Shown here: piece by piece, positions 59,701 to 64,000 of the stretch
How positions within the stretch are numbered: the first letter of the stretch is position 1
Layout: every line of letters begins with the position of its first letter
NCBI RefSeq assembly: GCF_964204645.1
Contig: NC_134029.1
Coordinates: 7,860,350-7,924,349 of the forward strand
Direction of reading: 5' to 3'
DNA: 64,000 nucleotides
DNA from: Tubulanus polymorphus
Taxonomy: Eukaryota; Nemertea; Palaeonemertea; Tubulaniformes; Tubulanidae
Made by a program: the position numbers and the translations under genes
The notes under the pieces: model-generated
Told to the model about the DNA's origin: nothing
Seen by the model: the letters and a program-made list of their open reading frames with translations, nothing else
Databases searched by the model: none

Positions 59701-62700
59701 GTAAAATCCGATACGACCATTAGTCAGCCATTTTGAATGCAATAATGACCAAAAATTGATAGGGATCATTATGTGCATACCAGATATTTTCATGAAAATA
59801 TGAACATTAAAGACGCTGCACCCTGAGTGAAGTTAACTGTGCGAGAATGTAATATGGACCCAGTCAGCCATCTTGAATGCAAATAACACAAAAATCAATA
59901 GGGTTCCTAAGCTATATACAATATAATGTCAAAACAAACGTTCTAGTTCAATAAACTGCACCCTGTAAGTGGAAACAAATTTTCTGGATGGACGGATAGA
60001 TGGGGCAATGACAATACATTATGTCCTATAGCTGAGGGTCAATAAAGACTATGATTGGAAGCCTACCTCTAACAGTTCATTTTCATTTCCAGGACGAGCT
60101 TTCAGATTCAAATGTTTTTCCAATGCCTGGCAATATTTGGCCGTCGTTTTGTCGAATTTCTTCTTGTCTTCCTAATATATCATAACAAGAATCATATGAA
60201 GCATGTCATAATACTGAGGCAAGCGAGAATTTGGCCAGGGTCGTTAGTGGCACTGGGTTTACTGCGCTTCAATTAAATTCAAATCGACTTTTGTCATTAG
60301 TAAATCAATTTTCAGTGAAATCTGTACCATTCACTAAGATAGTGAATTGTACATCAAACTGATGACTTGTTTGACAATTTTCGGAGATGGAAGCCTAAAA
60401 TTCAAGTTCAAATTTCATTGAAAATGGCATCACTACGAATGACCCAATTGTATTATGGCGCCATCTATCATCCGTTTCGCAATACATTGACCGATTTCCT
60501 TTTCATCGTTTCTGCCCTGTTATCCGACTAAAAAGAAGGTGCTGACACCTACAGTAATCTGAAGAATATTCAAACTACAATCAAATCGATTTTCAACAAC
60601 CATTCTGAGCGAGGGAGGGACTGAAATCCGAGACTGATAGGGAGAGAAGCAGCGAGTGAAGGAAATGGAGAAAATAGAGTGATCGATAGCCACAAAAAAT
60701 ACCATAATTGACATAAATTACCAACATCATATCCCCGACACAACAGCTGTTTAAACAAGATCATATAACCAGACGCTACTAGTTTATAGAATCAATCAAA
60801 TAAGACTGACTGACACTTCAATCATCATCGCACAATGGGGTAGCCGCAAAATCAGTTACCCCGCCAGATGGCATGACGAGCAGTACGACGTCCCCCAGAC
60901 AAAATTAGTTCATTATCAATGAACTTTGAACTAGATTTTTAGACTTCCCATTGCCATCAGGTTCAAACGCCTGTCGAGGCAGGATGAGGAAGTTAATGCT
61001 TCAGCGGATTTATTTTACAATAGGAATTAGATAACATGTACGGATGGGTCGGAGCGGTTGTCTTACCTTTGCTCTACCGATGTTATCTTTACGGAACGAT
61101 TCTAGAGGATGTATAAACGTACTGAACGACTGATTCAACTGAAATAGATTTAAAAACAAATTCAACACATCGTTAATTCGGCTTTCAGCGAGATTATTTC
61201 ATAATCACGCGTTATTTCATTAAACGCGTCGTCTAAAGATATTTCTAAAGCTATGGACGTAGCCTATTATGTTCGGGGAAATATTTTCAACCATTGCGGG
61301 GATGAGAATCTAAGGGGATTGCGCTGCGTTTCTCATTGCAACAGATAATGGATTCAAGCTATCCACCCACATATCATCATAGTATACATATATGACACAA
61401 ACACTTCTTTTATTTATAAGTAAGGTAATTTTTGCGTTAATCAGTCATGACCTGAATCTCATCACGTAACGCGAAAAAGTAAGTGCAATCAATGTACCAC
61501 CGAATGGCGATGACTTTTGAGTCGAACCTCGGGGCTAGAACGCGTGTAATAGTCGATGGCGGATATACCAGTACGGTACAGGGGCAGATCCAACGGGAGG
61601 GTGCAGGGAGCGCGCAACCCCTGAAAATGTCAAGTGGCAATGAAATTCTACGGGAAAATGAAAAATACTCAACTGATACCGAAGAAAGATTTTATTCATA
61701 AGCTTGTCATCTGCATTTACAAAAACGAGTTGATTTTTTTGCGATGAGCTCTCTTTCGAGGCGCCCTTTCGATTACACGATATGCGACCCTATTTTAGGG
61801 GTGAACCATCCCCGAATCAGACCCTAGATACGGCACCTGCAGTAATCACTTACCATTCTGTCTCTTTCATCTTCCACGTTTTCGATTAATTTTCCGAACT
61901 CTTTTAAAGAGTTACCTGAAATCAAAAAATGAAGATCAATTAGAACTATTCAGTAGCAGGTTCGACCGCGGGCTCAGACGGAGATGTGATCATATATCTT
62001 AATTCGATACTATGACCATTAAAGGCTTGTATGCCGTATGAATAAGGGAATACGAATACAGTGCCCCTACAGATCTATCATTCCTGGATATGAAGAGTTT
62101 TCGAAGAGAAAATTTAAAGGTGCGAGGAAGCGTCTGCTTAATTTTCATATACCAATTACAGTAGAGTCCTCGGCATTGTTTATTACCAATTTACAAACTC
62201 GAAAAAAAATATTTCTAACATTTTCTAACTTCCGAACGTATTCTCCTATCGGACTTCGCTAACGAGCTTGTACGAGTTAGGCAACATTACTGGTATACAG
62301 GTACAGATATAGCCTTTATTATACTGTAACAGGTAAATATCCAAACGCCCCCCCCCCCCCCCCCCGTAAAAACCAGCCCCAAATTTGATTTCACACCAAA
62401 ATTCAATGATTGTAATACATCAATATTCTTATGTTGAAAGACATAAATATCAAAAATTTCAAATTTTCCGTAGTGTTTTTCACAATATTCACCTTGTTTA
62501 ATCTGTGACTTTTACCGAGCTACGTGCATAAAAATGACATTATTCTGTGACTTCTAGCAAGCAACATGCATAAAAAAAATAGTATCATCGTAGTTTTGAA
62601 GCTTGATAGAAACCTGAACTTTGGGGGCATTTTTCCCAGGGGGGGGGGGGGGGGATTATTACCTACATTCATATCATACACATCACCATCGGAATGATAA

Positions 62701-62728
62701 GTAATATATATATATATATACATATACA

Positions 62729-62807
<79 letters not shown>

Positions 62808-63872
62808 AATACATACAATGGGCTAATGTAGTCGATGACTCTCGTCAGTCGTTTACTGCGTGTATTATCCGGTGATTTTTTAATGGATTGAAAGATCATC
62901 CGGGGATTCGTGCGACTAAATGCATCATTACGCGGAGCTCGACGTACAACAAATGGACTCTCTCAGTACTCTCAGGTGCGTAGTGCTCCTACATACGTAT
63001 GTATCGTACAAGATCTATGGATTTCATCACATACGTACGTACATGTATATACGTAGATTAATCGAAAAGAAACAAGGCGCCTGAGAATTGAATACTCGAG
63101 TACGCACGCACTTTATATCTTTCAGGCGAATAAAGTATCCCTCTCTGTGTCGGACCCACAGCCCGTCTACCTTTTACTGCTCCAACATCTATATCATTCT
63201 CCAGCAGGGCTGGATTGAGTGGGCGGTTTCAGGGTCCGAACCCCTGCCTTCCCATTAAGGTTGCCCTTTTCGTCCCAGCTCAGGGATCAGATTGATGATT
63301 TCAGGAATTCTCACATTACTGATACCTTAAAATCGGCTTTTTAACATTTTTTCGTTAATTAATATCATGATTATTCAGATATTTTTCACATGAATTCTCC
63401 AGATTTTTCCAGTGACATAATATTGACATCCACTCTGTTAAGGCAGCAGATATCTTACGTGGGGTGGCTGATTATCAGATGAGGGGTATGTAAAAATGAA
63501 AGGGGTGACCCCCCATCTAATACCTGTTGTGTAGGAACGCTGCCTTAACTAATCAATCTACCAATTACTTGAAACAAAATCAATTGTATAATCTGAAAGC
63601 GCTTTTTTGTAGAAACCCTGTCACTTAAAGCGCTACTAATCAGCAAATGAGACGCACAAAATAGGCCTCTCTCCACCGGGCCTCCTGTCCTTCCATCCGT
63701 GAAATTAATGACGTTGACTTCATATCACAGTACTGAAGGAGTGAACGAAAAAAACTTCCATTTCAAAATCACTTACCGATGACGATTTCATCATCTGTTT
63801 GTTGATCCCCGATCGTTTCGAATTTGAAGTTGATAAGATTCTTCGAGAACTTCCTGAACGCGTCGGACAAAT
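40992..63872 (-). CDS. ARHGAP26: GRAF-type Rho GTPase-activating protein (BAR-PH-RhoGAP-SH3), 5' end off window
   Basis: Twenty-five exons, all phase-compatible, give 956 codons from inside the BAR domain to the stop at 40992-40994. GRAF proteins bind and tubulate membranes through BAR-PH, inactivate RhoA/Cdc42 through RhoGAP, and recruit dynamin or FAK partners through SH3. The domain order and key sequences ([68 protein letters not shown]) identify the family. The SH3 domain excludes oligophrenin-1, which lacks it. The sequence is probably co-orthologous to ARHGAP26, ARHGAP10 and ARHGAP42, so the symbol marks the family. The first exon(s), with the N-terminal BAR helix and start codon, lie beyond 64000. 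Exons are given in the block entries. Confidence 0.95.
41726..44664 (-). other. GRAF intron before the SH3 exon
   Basis: Non-coding. Contains GGCAGATCCA-type element copies (about 41833-42163, and a related piece ending near 41545 in the next intron). Open frames at 42055-42335, 43712-44005 and 44227-44436 lack family features and codon regularity. Confidence 0.6.
41833..42163. mobile_element. Non-autonomous element with GGCAGATCCAG / CTGGATCC ends
   Basis: Starts CAGTGGCAGATCCAGACAGG and ends near CTGCCCTGGATCCACCCC, imperfect inverted ends about 330 bp apart. Interior is AT-rich and non-coding. Relatives at 13225-13320 and from 61579. Confidence 0.55.
44665..44916 (-). CDS. ARHGAP26: Possible GRAF cassette exon (84 codons) upstream of SH3
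   Basis: Borders TTTTTAG and GTGAGA enclose 252 nt, open in the one frame that fits both neighbours (phase 2 each side). It would add a Ser-rich and then basic segment ([34 protein letters not shown]). The symmetric phase suggests an optional exon. From memory, a long vertebrate ARHGAP26 isoform also inserts a hydrophobic segment just before SH3. No domain recognised; the family match is unproven and the exon may be spurious. Confidence 0.45.
44917..48787 (-). other. Large GRAF intron with SINE fragments
   Basis: No exon recognised. Holds a tRNA-like repeat at 46715-46805. Open frames at 46606-46864 and 47303-47548 are short and unsupported. Confidence 0.55.
46715..46805 (-). repeat. tRNA-derived SINE head
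   Basis: The minus strand shows box A-like CGGCTAAGCGGC, and box B GGGTTCGAATCC about 50 bp later. The acceptor stem cannot be closed, so this is a SINE-type relic. Weaker related words (CATCAGGTTCAAA and complement) occur near 46925, 52010 and 60955. Confidence 0.55.
48788..48863 (-). CDS. ARHGAP26: GRAF linker exon before SH3
   Basis: A 76-nt exon with a strong donor (GTAAGT) and acceptor (TTGCAG) encodes [20 protein letters not shown] and KSDL. Its phase accepts the preceding exon (1 nt carried) and passes 2 nt on, compatible either with the 252-nt exon at 44665 or directly with the SH3 exon at 41646. Confidence 0.7.
49228..49452. mobile_element. Short inverted-repeat element (pogo-like MITE)
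   Basis: Begins TACTGTAGATCCCGCTTAAT and ends TTAAGCGGGGTCTACTGTA, its near complement; about 225 bp, AT-rich interior, no transposase. Lies in a GRAF intron. Same layout as 4045-4222 and 38787-38931. Confidence 0.7.
49703..49741 (-). CDS. ARHGAP26: GRAF 39-nt microexon with NPxY motif
   Basis: Bounded by TTTTTATAG and GTACAT, it encodes [12 protein letters not shown]. Phase is 1 on both sides and length is a multiple of three, so it can be skipped or included without a frame change. NPLY fits the NPxY endocytic/PTB-binding consensus. Identified from splice signals and phase only; possibly alternative. Confidence 0.62.
49742..52205 (-). other. GRAF intron with inverted-repeat and SINE pieces
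   Basis: Contains GAGAGA-rich sequence near 49810, an inverted repeat at 50066-50184 (GGATCCAGTTCCATAGTTGT against ACAACTGTGGAACTGGGTCC), and a SINE-like stretch near 51990-52080 with a minus-strand GGTTCAAATTCC box B-like word. No exon recognised. Confidence 0.5.
52206..53278 (-). CDS. ARHGAP26: GRAF Ser/Thr/Pro-rich linker exons
   Basis: Exon 52807-53278 encodes a low-complexity linker ([20 protein letters not shown], then [20 protein letters not shown]). Exon 52206-52385 begins [20 protein letters not shown], with SH3-ligand-like proline motifs, and ends [13 protein letters not shown]. Such linkers separate GAP from SH3 in all GRAF proteins and are poorly conserved. The first exon is unusually GC-rich and CGA/TCG-rich compared with its AT-rich surroundings; it produces a long antisense open frame at 52945-53298. 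Confidence 0.88.
53419..53673. mobile_element. Third copy of the CAGGGTGGCCACT MITE
   Basis: The right end CAGTGGCCACCCTG and the interior (TTCCCTGAATG, TTCATTTTCTATGGATG, GACGTGGTCAATA) match 6943-7186. The left end has decayed to AAGAGTGGCAACTTT. It lies in a GRAF intron between the RhoGAP and linker exons. Confidence 0.7.
53943..56104 (-). CDS. ARHGAP26: GRAF RhoGAP-domain exons
   Basis: Exons 56065-56104, 55622-55759, 55233-55320, 55081-55139, 54891-54996, 54363-54522, 53943-54080. The catalytic arginine finger is in [15 protein letters not shown] (first Arg). Next come [71 protein letters not shown] and [13 protein letters not shown]. All GAP landmarks are present, so activity is expected. 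The 40-nt exon ([13 protein letters not shown]) links PH to GAP. The donor of the last exon (ATG|GTTCGT at 53943) is weak; it was chosen because phase 0 is needed and stop-free reading continues past it. Confidence 0.92.
56371..57209 (-). CDS. ARHGAP26: GRAF PH-domain exons
   Basis: Exons 57146-57209, 56757-56854, 56371-56544. They read [40 protein letters not shown] with [10 protein letters not shown], then [40 protein letters not shown] and the terminal PH helix [14 protein letters not shown]. The conserved Trp of the last helix is present. The PH domain targets phosphoinositide membranes together with BAR. Confidence 0.94.
57348..63872 (-). CDS. ARHGAP26: GRAF BAR-domain exons
   Basis: Exons: 63777-63872, 61854-61915, 61067-61138, 60067-60171, 59387-59497, 58352-58394, 58042-58103, 57348-57410. 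They encode, in order, [118 protein letters not shown], and [20 protein letters not shown]. The order and spacing match GRAF helices 2-3 of the BAR dimer. Small exons at 58352 and 58042 were found by filling the expected gap; their phases (0 to 1, 1 to 0) confirm them. Confidence 0.92.
59720..59970. repeat. Two degenerate direct repeats in a GRAF intron
   Basis: CAGCCATTTTGAATGCAA with AAAAATTGATAGGG is repeated as CAGCCATCTTGAATGCAA with AAAAATCAATAGGG about 145 bp later, and each is followed by a CTGCACCCTG word. Non-coding; family unknown. Confidence 0.6.
61579..61835. mobile_element. Element with CAGGGGCAGATCCA end
   Basis: Left end CAGGGGCAGATCCAACGGG matches the termini near 13320 (complement) and 41833. 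The right end, about ACCCTAGATACGGCACCTG, is diverged, so the limit is uncertain. A plus-strand open frame crossing it is not a gene. Confidence 0.45.
62340..62660. repeat. Inverted duplication ending in poly-C / poly-G runs
   Basis: The left side reads C-run, GTAAAAACCAGCCCCAAATT. The right side on the minus strand reads C-run, TGGGAAAAATGCCCCCAAAG. The runs are thus arms of an imperfect inverted repeat. Between them CTGTGACTT...GCATAAAAA is duplicated in tandem (62504-62575). Confidence 0.6.
62704..62803. repeat. TA microsatellite
   Basis: Nearly uninterrupted TA dinucleotides over about 100 bp, broken by CATATACATAC near 62720. Confidence 0.95.
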
Positions 63873-63948
63873 CTGAAAATACGCATACATTCTTTTTTTT
63901 CAATATGAAAATGATCGACCAGGAAAGTCATGACTTTCGTTCCGGAGA

Positions 63949-63951
63949 GCA

Positions 63952-64000
<49 letters not shown>
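63949..64000. repeat. TA microsatellite at window edge
   Basis: TA dinucleotides reach the end of the window, just upstream of the first visible GRAF exon in gene orientation. Confidence 0.9.

Larger units (their letters stand above)
61916..63776 (-). other. GRAF intron rich in simple repeats
   Basis: Contains a C run (about 62347-62366) and a G run (about 62640-62654) in similar inverted contexts, a long TA tract, and an aberrant open frame of Ile-Tyr repeats caused by the tract. No exon recognised. Confidence 0.6.

Noticed and set aside
62669-62899. Protein with Ile-Tyr repeats
   Set aside because: Translation of a TA microsatellite.

Overview
The window is animal nuclear DNA. The three large genes are split by GT-AG introns, exons are short, introns carry many dispersed repeats, and the genes belong to metazoan families: a ciliary C2-domain protein, a BAR-PH-RhoGAP-SH3 protein and spartin. 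AT-rich introns, TTAGGG-type telomere-like repeats, miniature inverted-repeat elements (MITEs) and tRNA-like SINE fragments suit a marine invertebrate, lophotrochozoan or ambulacrarian rather than arthropod. The species cannot be named from this sequence.

Layout: (1) 1-18,288, minus strand: C2CD3, 41 exons located, all with compatible splice phases, about 2,180 codons, 3' end off the left edge. (2) 18,289-19,986: C2CD3 5' flank and a chimeric duplication. (3) 19,987-21,143, plus strand: a four-exon secreted SOUL haem-binding protein (HEBP2-like) with one GC-AG intron. (4) 21.7-32.1 kb, minus strand: a tandem array of five intact, intronless SAM-dependent methyltransferase genes resembling histamine N-methyltransferase (HNMT), with three decayed copies among them. 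(5) 33,931-36,944, plus strand: spartin, six exons, 527 codons. (6) 36,945-40,991: no coding sequence seen. (7) 40,992-63,872, minus strand: a GRAF-type RhoGAP (ARHGAP26/10/42 family), 25 exons, 956 codons in continuous phase from the middle of the BAR domain to the SH3 stop; the first exon(s) lie right of the window.

C2CD3 (centriole and cilium assembly), spartin (endosome and lipid-droplet biology) and GRAF (membrane tubulation and Rho inactivation) are housekeeping genes with no evident joint pathway. The lineage-specific part is the 19-32 kb block: a secreted haem-binding-like protein beside an expanding methyltransferase cluster. The methyltransferases keep the SAM fold but appear to have lost residues that HNMT uses to hold histamine, so their substrate is open. 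Other points of interest are two phase-symmetric GRAF exons before SH3, one carrying an NPxY motif, and a 0.2 kb piece of C2CD3 trapped between two copies of the SOUL promoter. Exon limits were read by eye from splice signals, reading phase and remembered family similarity; no alignment was run.
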